The notes under the pieces were generated by a model. It searched no databases, was not told the origin of the DNA, and saw only the letters and a list, made by a program, of their open reading frames with translations. Below, piece by piece: positions 20,173-27,897 of a stretch of 64,000 nucleotides of DNA (the stretch's first letter is position 1; each line of letters starts with the position of its first letter). This DNA comes from Paracoccus benzoatiresistens (GTDB lineage Bacteria; Pseudomonadota; Alphaproteobacteria; Rhodobacterales; Rhodobacteraceae), in contig NZ_JAPTYD010000001.1 in NCBI RefSeq assembly GCF_026913015.1, positions 62,001-126,000 on the forward strand, in the 5' to 3' direction. Made by a program: the position numbers and the translations under genes.

Positions 20173-20633
20173 AGCGCCAGTTCCCCGCTGTCCTTGATGG
20201 TGGCGACCAGCATCAGCGCATCCAGTTCCGAGATATGGGGCAGGGTCAGGATGCGGTCGCGATAAACCTGCTGCCAATGCGCCATGTCGCGCGCGATGAC
20301 AGAGGCGCGCCAGTCCACGCTGCCAAGAAAGGACTGTATCTCGATGACCTCGGGCACCTGGCGGAGGGCTGCCAGGAATTCGTCGAAGGCGCGCGGGTTC
20401 GTCTTGTCCAGGGTGAAGCGCAGGCTGACCTCGACCGCCCAGCCCATCGCGCGCCAGTCGATGCGCGCCTGCACCCCCTTCAGGACGCCTGCTTCTCGCA
20501 TCCGCTCCAGCCGCCGCCACAAGGCGGCGGGCGTGACGCCGGCGCGGTCGGCCAAGGCGGCATTCGATGCCTCGGGCTCGGCCAGAAGCTGGCGCAGGAT
20601 GCGGCGATCAATGCTGTCGGGCATGAAATTCAT
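20169..20633 (-). CDS. Lrp/AsnC-family transcriptional regulator (first of a tandem pair)
   Basis: A 154-residue Lrp/AsnC protein: helix-turn-helix with ASNAALADRAGVTPAALWRR (about residues 22-41) and a RAM domain. Two ATGs, 9 nt apart, are possible starts. I take the upstream one because AGGG lies 8 nt before it; the downstream one (MPDSID) is nearly as good. It is only distantly similar to its partner, so the pair is not a recent duplication. It faces ilvC across 120 bp holding two inverted repeats. A role in controlling ilvC in response to leucine or another amino acid is the simplest guess. Confidence 0.9.
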   Translation of the reverse strand: MNFMPDSIDRRILRQLLAEPEASNAALADRAGVTPAALWRRLERMREAGVLKGVQARIDWRAMGWAVEVSLRFTLDKTNPRAFDEFLAALRQVPEVIEIQSFLGSVDWRASVIARDMAHWQQVYRDRILTLPHISELDALMLVATIKDSGELAL

Positions 20634-20657
20634 AAAAATAGCCCTAACACGGCATGA

Positions 20658-20671
20658 ACTTTTCGGAAAGT
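20658..20671. promoter_or_regulatory. Inverted repeat ACTTT-N4-AAAGT between lrp-like gene and ilvC
   Basis: ACTTT TCGG AAAGT is a perfect 5-bp dyad about 25 nt upstream of the Lrp-like start codon and 83 nt upstream of ilvC. Position and symmetry suit an autoregulatory operator for one of the Lrp proteins. It lies next to a second, unrelated dyad. Confidence 0.4.
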
Positions 20672-20672
20672 G

Positions 20673-20692
20673 GCCTGAATATCGCGTCAGGC
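20673..20692. promoter_or_regulatory. Inverted repeat GCCTGA-N8-TCAGGC upstream of ilvC
   Basis: GCCTGA (20673-20678) and TCAGGC (20687-20692) form a perfect 6-bp dyad around an AT-rich centre (AATATCGCG). Spacing of about one and a half helical turns with an AT-rich middle resembles Lrp-family sites. It lies 61 nt before the ilvC ATG. Candidate operator, not proven. Confidence 0.45.
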
Positions 20693-20741
20693 ACGCGGAC
20701 ATCATCGCTTGTCATCCCGTAGAAGATATCCAACTGAATGA

Positions 20742-21776
<1,035 letters not shown>

Positions 21777-21780
21777 TCCG

Positions 21781-21837
21781 TTGGACGAAGGCCGGGGGTT
21801 TTCCACCCCCGGACCCCCGAGGATACTTGTTGTCCAA
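21781..21837. repeat. GC-rich intergenic element, copy 2, bounded by TTGGAC/GTCCAA
   Basis: CCGGGGG (21792-21798) and CCCCCGG (21806-21812) form a 7-bp hairpin, followed by the tail ACCCCCGAGGATACTT. The whole unit is bracketed by TTGGAC (21781-21786) and GTCCAA (21832-21837), a perfect 6-bp inverted repeat. Copy 1 at 2590-2630 shares the hairpin, the tail and the right-hand GTCCAA. Confidence 0.6.
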
Positions 21838-21882
21838 GGCAGGCCTGCGGCGGACCGGAAATATCATGGGGGAGTCCGAAGG

Positions 21883-21905
21883 AGGGGGGCAACGCCCCCT
21901 TTTTT
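21883..21905 (+). terminator. Rho-independent terminator after ilvC
   Basis: GGGGGC, a 3-nt AAC loop and GCCCCC are followed by six T residues (21900-21905). The T-tract overlaps the stop codon of the convergent yghU-like gene. It should end ilvC transcripts. Confidence 0.8.
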
Positions 21906-22771
21906 CATTCCGTTCCGATCTTGTCCTGCGTCCGCGTCTGGAAGTCGGACGCGTCGTGGCGTTCCCACAACTGTTCCGACGGCTCGCCCGAGGTCTTGTT
22001 GACCATGATCCCGCGCTGCACGGCGGGACGGGCCGCGATCTCGTCATGCCAGCGGCGGACATTGGCATAGATGCCCGCATCCAGGAAGGTCGCCGCGTCG
22101 CCATAAAGCTTTCCTGCCACGACCTGCCCGTACCAGGGCCAGATCGCCATGTCGGCGATGGAGTATTCCTCGCCCGCCATGAAGCGGCTGTCGGCCAGGT
22201 GGCGGTTCAGCACGTCCAGCTGACGCTTGGCCTCCATCGTGTAGCGGTCGATGGCATATTCGATCTTCAGGGGCGCATAGGCGTAGAAATGCCCGAAGCC
22301 GCCGCCCAGGAAGGGGGCCGAGCCCATCTGCCAGAACAGCCAGTTCATCGCCTCGGTCCGTGCCGCGGGATCGGCGGGCAGGAAGGCCCTGAACTTCTCG
22401 GCCAGATAGACCAGGATGGATCCCGATTCAAAGACCCGCCGCGGCGGCGTCACCGAATGGTCCACCAGCGCCGGGATCTTGGAATTCGGATTGACCGCCA
22501 CGAAGCCGCTGCCGAACTGTTGGCCTTCGTTGATGCGGATCAGCCAGGCGTCGTATTCGGCGTCAAGGCCCGCTTCCAGCAACTCCTCCAGCATGATGGT
22601 GACCTTCTGCCCGTTGGGCGTGGCCAGCGAATAAAGCTGCAGGGGGTGCTGGCCCACCGGCAGCTCCTTGTCGTGGGTCGGGCCGGCCACGGGGCGGTTG
22701 ATGCTGGCGAATTGGCCGCCATTGGCAGCCTTCTGGGTCCAGACCTTGGGTGGGATGTAGTCGTCGGCCAT
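21905..22771 (-). CDS. yghU: Glutathione S-transferase-family disulfide-bond oxidoreductase, YghU-like
   Basis: A 288-residue protein equal in length to E. coli YghU, a Nu-class glutathione transferase that binds two glutathiones and reduces disulfides or peroxides in the cytoplasm. The thioredoxin-fold N-terminal domain contains the TPNGQKVTIMLEEL motif (about 53-66). Then come NPNSKIPALVD and the ESGSILVYLAEKF glutathione-binding helix, followed by an all-helical C-terminal domain. The internal ATG at MADDYIPPKVW is chosen because AGGAGG lies 5 nt upstream. It diverges from a radical SAM gene across 103 bp. Confidence 0.92.
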   Translation of the reverse strand: MADDYIPPKVWTQKAANGGQFASINRPVAGPTHDKELPVGQHPLQLYSLATPNGQKVTIMLEELLEAGLDAEYDAWLIRINEGQQFGSGFVAVNPNSKIPALVDHSVTPPRRVFESGSILVYLAEKFRAFLPADPAARTEAMNWLFWQMGSAPFLGGGFGHFYAYAPLKIEYAIDRYTMEAKRQLDVLNRHLADSRFMAGEEYSIADMAIWPWYGQVVAGKLYGDAATFLDAGIYANVRRWHDEIAARPAVQRGIMVNKTSGEPSEQLWERHDASDFQTRTQDKIGTE

Positions 22772-22838
22772 GACGCCTCCTGAAGCTGGGTCGGTGGCAG
22801 GATGCGGGCAGGCGGCGGGAACATCAACCGGCAAAACA

Positions 22839-22866
22839 TTGGCATATGTTCGCGACTTGTTCTAAC
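22839..22866 (+). promoter_or_regulatory. Candidate promoter giving a near-leaderless radical SAM transcript
   Basis: TTGGCA (22839-22844), a 16-bp spacer and TCTAAC (22861-22866) resemble -35 and -10 boxes. Transcription would begin about 22873, almost at the ATG (22875), and no ribosome-binding site is visible. An AACAT-N6-ATGTT dyad (22835-22850) overlaps the -35 box and could be an operator shared with the divergent yghU-like gene. Confidence 0.4.
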
Positions 22867-22874
22867 ATGACAAC

Positions 22875-23954
22875 ATGCTGCCGCCCCGCAACCCCGACGA
22901 GCGCCTGAAGGCCCGAGGCACCGCCAGCCGTCCCGAAGGGCGGTTCGAAGCGCATCGAAGGAGCCGCGAATCCGACGGCTGGGACATCCCCGAGGAGGGC
23001 AGCCTGCTGCGAACCGAGGTCGTGACGGAACGACCGCGCAGCATCATCACGCGCAACAGCTCGCCCGACATTTCCTTCGACCGCTCGATCAACCCGTATC
23101 GCGGGTGCGAGCATGGCTGCATCTATTGCTATGCCCGCCCGACCCACGCCTGGCTGGGCCTGTCGCCGGGCCTGGATTTCGAGACGAAGATCACCGCCAA
23201 GCCGGACGCGGCCGACCTGCTGGCGCGCGAACTGGCGCGGCCGTCCTATCGCCCCGCGCCGATCGCCTTGGGCACGAACACCGATCCCTATCAGCCGGTC
23301 GAATCGAAGCTGGCGATCATGCCGGGGATCCTGCGGGTGCTGTCGGACTGGAACCATCCGGTGACGCTGGTCACGCGGGGCCAGACCGTGCTGCGCGACA
23401 TCGCCCTGTGGGCGGAACTGGCCGCCAAGGACATGGCGGCGGTCGGCATCAGCATCACCACGCTGGACCCGGGCCTTGCCCGCGCGATGGAGCCCCGCGC
23501 GCCCGCGCCCGCGACGCGCCTGCGGATGATCCGCGACCTGGCGGCCGCGGGCGTCCCCGTGCGGGTCATGGTCGCCCCCGTGATTCCCGTCCTGACCGAG
23601 CCCGAGATCGAGGCGATCCTGTCCGCCGCGCGCGAGGCAGGCGCGACCACCGCCAGCATGATCCCCCTGCGCCTGCCGTTGGAGGTCGCGCCGCTGTTTC
23701 GGGACTGGCTGGACCGCCACCGCCCCGGCATGGCCGCGCACATCATGAACCGGGTCCAGGCCATGCGGGGCGGCAAGGACAACGATCCGCGCTTTGGCCA
23801 CCGTTTTCGCGGACAGGGGATCGAGGCCGATCTGGCGCTGCAACGCTTTCGCCTGGCGCGCAGGCGGCTTGGCTATCACAAGGATGCGGCGCCACTGGAT
23901 TGCAGCTGCTTCGGCGCGCCGCCCAAGGCGGGCGAACAGTTGTCGCTGTTCTAG
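22875..23954 (+). CDS. PA0069-family radical SAM protein (spore photoproduct lyase-like)
   Basis: A 359-residue radical SAM enzyme of the PA0069 group, related to spore photoproduct lyase. The 4Fe-4S cluster motif is CEHGCIYC with Cys78, Cys82 and Cys85 (CxxxCxxC), directly after FDRSINPYRG. The AdoMet region includes ALGTNTDPYQPVE (about 134-146). The C-terminal tail CSCFG adds two cysteines near the end. The function of this group is not established; a nucleic-acid repair-like reaction has been suggested by homology only. No clear ribosome-binding site precedes the ATG. It ends 10 bp from the convergent DUF983 gene. Confidence 0.9.
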   Translation: MLPPRNPDERLKARGTASRPEGRFEAHRRSRESDGWDIPEEGSLLRTEVVTERPRSIITRNSSPDISFDRSINPYRGCEHGCIYCYARPTHAWLGLSPGLDFETKITAKPDAADLLARELARPSYRPAPIALGTNTDPYQPVESKLAIMPGILRVLSDWNHPVTLVTRGQTVLRDIALWAELAAKDMAAVGISITTLDPGLARAMEPRAPAPATRLRMIRDLAAAGVPVRVMVAPVIPVLTEPEIEAILSAAREAGATTASMIPLRLPLEVAPLFRDWLDRHRPGMAAHIMNRVQAMRGGKDNDPRFGHRFRGQGIEADLALQRFRLARRRLGYHKDAAPLDCSCFGAPPKAGEQLSLF

Positions 23955-23964
23955 GCTTCGGCCC

Positions 23965-24330
23965 TCAGGCGCCGCGGTCCTGTTCGTTCTTGGCCCAAAG
24001 ATAGCCGATGAACGCGCCCTTGACGAAGCGCAGCAGGATCAGCGTCACGATCGTCGTCACCAGCCCGGTGATCACCAGCAGCATCATCGGCGAAGGGCGG
24101 AACAGCACCCAGGTAAAGCCCAGCAGCGGGATCAGCAGAAGCAGCATGATCGTCATGGTGAAGAAGGCCGGGCCATCGGCCGCCGGATAGCGGCCCAGGG
24201 GCGCGTGGCAGACCTCGCATTCGACCGGGACGCCCAGATATCCGCGCAGCAGCTTTCCCTTGCCGCAGTTCGGACACTTGTTCATCAGGCCGCGGCCGAT
24301 GGCCGTCCTGCTGTCGCGTTGCTCGGTCAT
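23965..24330 (-). CDS. DUF983 membrane protein with zinc-ribbon-like N-terminus
   Basis: A 121-residue DUF983 protein. The N-terminal part carries two CxxC pairs (Cys19/22 in CPNCGKG and Cys38/41 in CEVC), a zinc-ribbon-like arrangement. Two hydrophobic helices follow (about residues 56-77 and 84-102), and the C-terminus is charged. The family is widespread in alphaproteobacteria, sometimes near cytochrome oxidase assembly genes; its role is unknown. The ATG overlaps the stop of the DUF1275 gene (ATGA), so the two are co-translated. Confidence 0.88.
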   Translation of the reverse strand: MTEQRDSRTAIGRGLMNKCPNCGKGKLLRGYLGVPVECEVCHAPLGRYPAADGPAFFTMTIMLLLLIPLLGFTWVLFRPSPMMLLVITGLVTTIVTLILLRFVKGAFIGYLWAKNEQDRGA

Positions 24331-25127
24331 GGTCCTGGCCTTTGCGGTTGGATTCCTGGTCGGTGGACGCCGTGCCGGCGCCGCCGGGGTGGCGAGGCAA
24401 AGGCGGGCATCGCCAGAGCCAGCAGCAATGCCGCCAGCGGCAACGAGAAATAGAACCCCGCTACCGCATAGCCCAAGGCACCAACGATGCCGCCCAGCAC
24501 ATAGGTTCCCACCAGGGACAGAAGGATGCGCAGTTTCGCCCTATCCGCCCGCACCGCGCTATGCGGCTGGAACAGGCGATAGAGCGCACGGCCGCATTCT
24601 ATGCCGATATCGGTGATCATGCCGGTGGCATGCGTGGTCCTGATCCGTGCACCCGAAATCTTGGTAATCGTGGCGTTCTGCATCCCCATGATGAAGCACA
24701 GGCAGGCCAAGGCGAACAACCGACCCGACGGGGCGGTGAAGATGCCGCCGAAGGCAAAGCAGCCAAGGCAGGCGCCCTGCACCGCCAAAGGCAATGCGAA
24801 TTGCCGCCGCCCCATCCGCTGCCGTGCCCAGTTGACCAGAAAGGTGCTGAACGCCGCGCCCGTGGTGAAGGCAGCAATCGCCAGCAGCGCGGACGCGATG
24901 ATCAGCAGGTTGCCCGCCACCAGGCTGTCGGCGACCTGCGACAGATAGCCGGTCATGTGGGATGTGTATTGCCCAAGCGCGAAGAACCCGCCCGCGTTCG
25001 AGGCCCCCGCGATCCCCGCCAGAAACAGCGCCAGGATGAAATCGCTGGCCTGCGAACGGCGGTGGCTGACGAGAACCCTGGCTGCCACGAAGGGACGGGT
25101 CATGCGATGTCGTCGTGTCATGCCCAT
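24327..25127 (-). CDS. DUF1275 (YoaK-like) membrane protein
   Basis: A 266-residue polytopic protein with about six hydrophobic helices, of the DUF1275/YoaK family. The recognisable motif is AGASNAGGFFALGQYTSHMTG (visible up to TSHMTG near residue 59), followed by GNLLIIASALLAI and a conserved GMQNATITKISG... type segment about residue 149. Three ATGs near the 5' end (25127, 25121, 25103) lack a convincing ribosome-binding site, so the start is uncertain by up to eight residues. The Arg/Pro-rich C-terminal tail (RRRRHGVHRPG) is hydrophilic. The family's substrate is unknown. Confidence 0.85.
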   Translation of the reverse strand: MGMTRRHRMTRPFVAARVLVSHRRSQASDFILALFLAGIAGASNAGGFFALGQYTSHMTGYLSQVADSLVAGNLLIIASALLAIAAFTTGAAFSTFLVNWARQRMGRRQFALPLAVQGACLGCFAFGGIFTAPSGRLFALACLCFIMGMQNATITKISGARIRTTHATGMITDIGIECGRALYRLFQPHSAVRADRAKLRILLSLVGTYVLGGIVGALGYAVAGFYFSLPLAALLLALAMPAFASPPRRRRHGVHRPGIQPQRPGP

Positions 25128-25171
25128 GGTCTAGCGCGCGGGCCGCTGACTGTCAGCCCAGGACCGAAGTT

Positions 25172-26134
25172 CTAGTAACCCCCGACCGAGCTGAACCCGC
25201 CAAGGCGCGCCGCGATTTCCTCCAGCGAGGGACGCGGGCCTGCGGGACGCGTTTCCAGCGCCTCGCGCATGGCGCGCAGATGGGCGGGCGTGGTCCCGCA
25301 GCAGCCGCCGATGATCCGCACCCCCAGGTCGCGCGCCAGGCAGGCGTAATCGGCCATGATGGCGGGCGTGCCGTCGTAATGCAGGTGCCCGTCCTCGAGG
25401 TGCGGGATCCCGGCGTTGCCCTTGGCGATGATCGGCCGTTCGTTGCCCGAGGCGACGAAGTCGCGCACCGTGCGCAGAAGGTCCGCCGCCCCCACGCCGC
25501 AATTCGCCCCATAGGCCAGGGGCGGGTTCGGCAGGCGTTCCACCAGCGCCGAGAGCTGGGCCGAGGTCACGCCCATGATGGTGCGGCCCGCGGTGTCGAA
25601 GCTCATCATCCCGCACCAGGGCATGTCGGCCAGATGCGCGGCCTCGGCGGCGGCGCGGAATTCCTCGGCCGAGCTGATGGTCTCGACCCAGAGCACATCG
25701 GCCCCACCTTCCTTCAGCGCCTCGGCCTGTTCGTGGAACATCTCGACCGCGCGGGCGTGGGACAGGCTGCCGATGGGGGCCATGATTTCCCCAGTCGGGC
25801 CGATGTTGCCCGCCACGATCACCTTGCGCCCGGAAGCGTCGGCGATGTCGCGCGCCATGGCGGCGCCCGCCAGGTTCAGTTCGCGCACGCGATGCGCCGC
25901 GCCCTGCAGCTTCAGGCGGCTGGCATTGCCGCCAAAGGTGTTGGTCAGGAACAGGTCGGCCCCGCCTGCCACCGAATCCCGGTACAGGCTGCGCACCTTA
26001 TCGGGCTGGTCGGCATTCCACAATTCGGGCGCGACATTCGACGGCAGGCCCATGTTGAACAGGTTGGTCCCGGTCGCTCCGTCAGCCATCAGCCATGCGC
26101 GGCTGGCAAGAAGCTGGCTCAACGGGTCCGGCAT
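25172..26134 (-). CDS. bmt: Betaine-homocysteine S-methyltransferase family protein
   Basis: A 320-residue cobalamin-independent methyltransferase with a homocysteine-binding barrel. DGATGTNLFNMGL (about 18-30) is the substrate loop. The zinc ligands are Cys212 (YGANCGVG) and the pair Cys278-Cys279 (GGCCGTTP). The enzyme makes methionine from homocysteine using betaine or a similar methyl donor. I start at MPDPLSQLL, which fits the family N-terminus, although the ribosome-binding site is weak; an upstream reading adds 30 poor residues. The betaine-type transporter 7 kb away could supply its donor. It stands alone, with a 162-bp upstream gap that includes the rplI terminator. Confidence 0.9.
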   Translation of the reverse strand: MPDPLSQLLASRAWLMADGATGTNLFNMGLPSNVAPELWNADQPDKVRSLYRDSVAGGADLFLTNTFGGNASRLKLQGAAHRVRELNLAGAAMARDIADASGRKVIVAGNIGPTGEIMAPIGSLSHARAVEMFHEQAEALKEGGADVLWVETISSAEEFRAAAEAAHLADMPWCGMMSFDTAGRTIMGVTSAQLSALVERLPNPPLAYGANCGVGAADLLRTVRDFVASGNERPIIAKGNAGIPHLEDGHLHYDGTPAIMADYACLARDLGVRIIGGCCGTTPAHLRAMREALETRPAGPRPSLEEIAARLGGFSSVGGY

Positions 26135-26238
26135 CTGATAACCCCGGGTGAAATGGGAAAGCTCCGTCCAGGGACGGCTACCAATCATCAAGTCCATGAT
26201 ACGTCTGGTTCCGATGGGAAACAATTTGCACCGGAACG

Positions 26239-26273
26239 AAAAAAGGACCGCAGCGGTTTCCCGCCGCGGTCCT
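26239..26273 (-). terminator. Rho-independent terminator of the rpsF-rpsR-rplI operon
   Basis: On the minus strand AGGACCGC (from 26273) and GCGGTCCT (ending 26244) form an 8-bp stem around a GC-rich loop that can pair further, followed by six U (A-run 26239-26244 on the plus strand). It lies 24 nt after the rplI stop. Confidence 0.88.
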
Positions 26274-26296
26274 GATATTTGCGTGCGCGGGCCGGC

Positions 26297-26881
26297 TCAG
26301 CCGCGGTCGCCGTCTTCGTCGTTCGAGGCGCCGCCGATGTCGTCGAACAGTTCGGCGATCTCGAATTCGGCAGCGGCATCGGCCTCGGCGGCCAGGTCCT
26401 GGATCGACTTGCCCTGCGCCTGCAGCTCGGCTTCCTCGGCCGAACGGGCGACGTTCAGCACGATGGTCGCCTCGACCTCGGGGTGCAGCACGACGCTGAC
26501 CTCGTGCAGGCCCAGTTCCTTGATCGGCTGGTTCAGCACGACCTGCTTGCGGTCGAGCGTGAAGCCCGCCTCGGTCGCGGCATCGGACGCGTCGCGGGTG
26601 GTCACGGAACCATAAAGCGCGCCGGCGTCGGACGCGGAACGGATGACCACAAAGGTCTGGCCGTCCAGCTTGTCGGCGATCTTCTGCGCTTCGGCCTTGG
26701 ATTCGGCGTTCTGCGCTTCCAGTTGAACCTTGCGGTTCTCGAAGGACTTGATGTTGGCTTCGGATGCGCGCAGCGCCTTGCCTTGCGGCAGCAGGAAGTT
26801 GCGGGCGTAGCCTTCTTTGACGCGGACGACTTCGCCCATCTGGCCAAGCTTGGCCACGCGTTCCAGCAGGATGACTTGCAT
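26297..26881 (-). CDS. rplI: 50S ribosomal protein L9
   Basis: A 194-residue L9, which binds 23S rRNA domain V through its N-terminal domain. The L9 signature [20 protein letters not shown] begins at residue 24. A long central helix and C-terminal domain follow. Compared with about 149 residues in E. coli, it has an extra acidic C-terminal tail ([21 protein letters not shown] and beyond), common in alphaproteobacteria. AAGGA precedes the ATG. It is last in rpsF-rpsR-rplI and is followed by a strong terminator. Confidence 0.97.
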   Translation of the reverse strand: MQVILLERVAKLGQMGEVVRVKEGYARNFLLPQGKALRASEANIKSFENRKVQLEAQNAESKAEAQKIADKLDGQTFVVIRSASDAGALYGSVTTRDASDAATEAGFTLDRKQVVLNQPIKELGLHEVSVVLHPEVEATIVLNVARSAEEAELQAQGKSIQDLAAEADAAAEFEIAELFDDIGGASNDEDGDRG

Positions 26882-26893
26882 GTCCCCGTTTCC

Positions 26894-27121
26894 TTACTTC
26901 ACGACATAGGGCAGCAGGGCCAGGAAGCGGGCGCGCTTGATGGCACGGGCCAGCTCACGCTGCTTCTTGGCCGAGACGGCGGTGATGCGCGAGGGCACGA
27001 TCTTGCCGCGTTCGGAAATGTAACGCTGCAGCAGGCGCGTGTCCTTGTAGTCGATCGCCGGGGCATTCTCGCCCGAGAAGGGGCAAACCTTGCGGCGGCG
27101 GAAGAACGGTTTGTTGGCCAT
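26894..27121 (-). CDS. rpsR: 30S ribosomal protein S18
   Basis: A 75-residue S18 with the family signature region [20 protein letters not shown] and the basic helix [20 protein letters not shown]. It forms a heterodimer with S6 on the 30S platform. AAGGA lies about 8 nt upstream of the ATG, within the end of rpsF, so translation is coupled. Length and sequence are normal. It retains one Cys (KVCPF), not a zinc-type CxxC set. Confidence 0.97.
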   Translation of the reverse strand: MANKPFFRRRKVCPFSGENAPAIDYKDTRLLQRYISERGKIVPSRITAVSAKKQRELARAIKRARFLALLPYVVK

Positions 27122-27123
27122 GA

Positions 27124-27597
27124 TCAGATCCTTTCAGTCCGCTCGCGGCGCTCGCCGCGGTCACCACCACGATCGCCGCGGTCGCCACGGTCACGGTCGC
27201 CACGGTCACGGTCGCCACGGTCGCCACGCGGGCGGTCGCCACGGTCGCCGCGGTCACCACGCTCGCCGCGCTCTTCGCGCTTCTGCATCTGGACCGAGGG
27301 GCCTTCCTCGTGCTGGTCCACGCGCACGGTCATGACGCGCATCACGTCGTCATGCAGGCGGGCCAGGCGCTCCATCTCCTGCACGGCGGCCGAGGGCGCG
27401 TCCGAACGCAGGAAGGCATAGTGGCCTTTGCGGTTCTTGTTGATCTTGTAGGCCAGGGTGCGGACACCCCAGTATTCGTTTTCGATCACGCGGCCGCCGT
27501 TGTCGGCCAGCACGGTCGAGAAATGTTCGATCAGCCCTTCGGCCTGCGTGTTCGACAGGTCCTGGCGGGCGATCAGCACATGCTCGTACAGAGGCAT
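27124..27597 (-). CDS. rpsF: 30S ribosomal protein S6 with Arg/Gly/Asp-repeat tail
   Basis: A 157-residue S6. Residues 1-105 are the normal ferredoxin-like fold ([15 protein letters not shown], then [19 protein letters not shown]). Residues about 107-157 are a tail built almost only of Arg, Gly, Asp and Glu, with repeated RGD/RDRGD units. Such a tail is much longer than the short acidic tail of E. coli S6. The start at MPLYEHV is supported by GAAAGG about 8 nt upstream and by family alignment; a longer reading adds 18 residues. It is first in the operon with a candidate promoter and leader hairpin upstream. Confidence 0.96.
   Translation of the reverse strand: MPLYEHVLIARQDLSNTQAEGLIEHFSTVLADNGGRVIENEYWGVRTLAYKINKNRKGHYAFLRSDAPSAAVQEMERLARLHDDVMRVMTVRVDQHEEGPSVQMQKREERGERGDRGDRGDRPRGDRGDRDRGDRDRGDRGDRGGDRGERRERTERI
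27133..27290. repeat. Tandem low-complexity DNA encoding the S6 tail
   Basis: Short units such as GGTCGCCACGG and GGTCACGGTCGCC repeat many times with small variations. Because they are in frame and encode RGD/RDRGD repeats, they look like slippage-prone coding repeats, not a CRISPR array or mobile element. Confidence 0.8.
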
Positions 27598-27630
27598 GGC
27601 ATCCCTTTCGGTTATCAGGCGCATTTCATC

Positions 27631-27656
27631 GACGGGCCAACCCTTCCGCACCCGTC
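27631..27656 (-). promoter_or_regulatory. Leader hairpin upstream of rpsF, possible S6:S18 autoregulation site
   Basis: On the transcript GACGGG, a 14-nt loop rich in G and A, and CCCGUC form a 6-bp stem 34 nt before the rpsF start codon. In many bacteria the rpsF leader carries an RNA that the S6:S18 complex binds to shut off translation. Location fits; I cannot confirm the conserved binding motif. Confidence 0.35.
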
Positions 27657-27701
27657 ACGAGAGGCTGCGCCGGTTGCAAGATCTCGGCAGAAGGATGCGG
27701 C

Positions 27702-27729
27702 CTTATAGCGGCGAATGCTGCGGATGCAA
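27702..27729 (-). promoter_or_regulatory. Candidate sigma-70-type promoter of rpsF-rpsR-rplI
   Basis: On the minus strand TTGCAT (27724-27729), a 16-bp spacer and TATAAG (27702-27707) form a plausible housekeeping promoter. The implied leader is about 98 nt and would contain the hairpin at 27631-27656. Confidence 0.5.
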
Positions 27730-27897
27730 GGTGATTCGGGCGCCGGCACGCCTTGAGGAGCCTGCCAGAGCAATCCCGATGTCTCGGACGAGGTCTGGCC
27801 GATGGGGGCGGCGCCCCCTGATGCAGATCAGGCGGGGGCGCTTGCGGCTTGCGTCCCGCCGCGCCACCATGGCGGCAGGCAATGGCGGGGAACGGCG
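27730..27897. other. Remainder of the rpsF-speB divergent intergenic region
   Basis: The whole gap between the two start codons is 300 bp. Beyond the rpsF promoter and leader, this part holds a perfect GC hairpin GGGGGC-GGC-GCCCCC (27804-27818) and a TGAT-GCAG-ATCA dyad just after it. No convincing coding region, tRNA or promoter for the ureohydrolase could be singled out. Confidence 0.5.

Noticed and set aside
26135..26238. Possible SAM or SAH riboswitch before the betaine-homocysteine methyltransferase
   Set aside because: I could not find the conserved SAM-II or SAM/SAH core elements in the leader; a covariance search would settle it.
27133..27290. Tandem short repeats that could suggest a CRISPR or satellite array
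   Set aside because: Units are shorter than CRISPR repeats, have no unique spacers and are in frame within rpsF, coding for the S6 tail.
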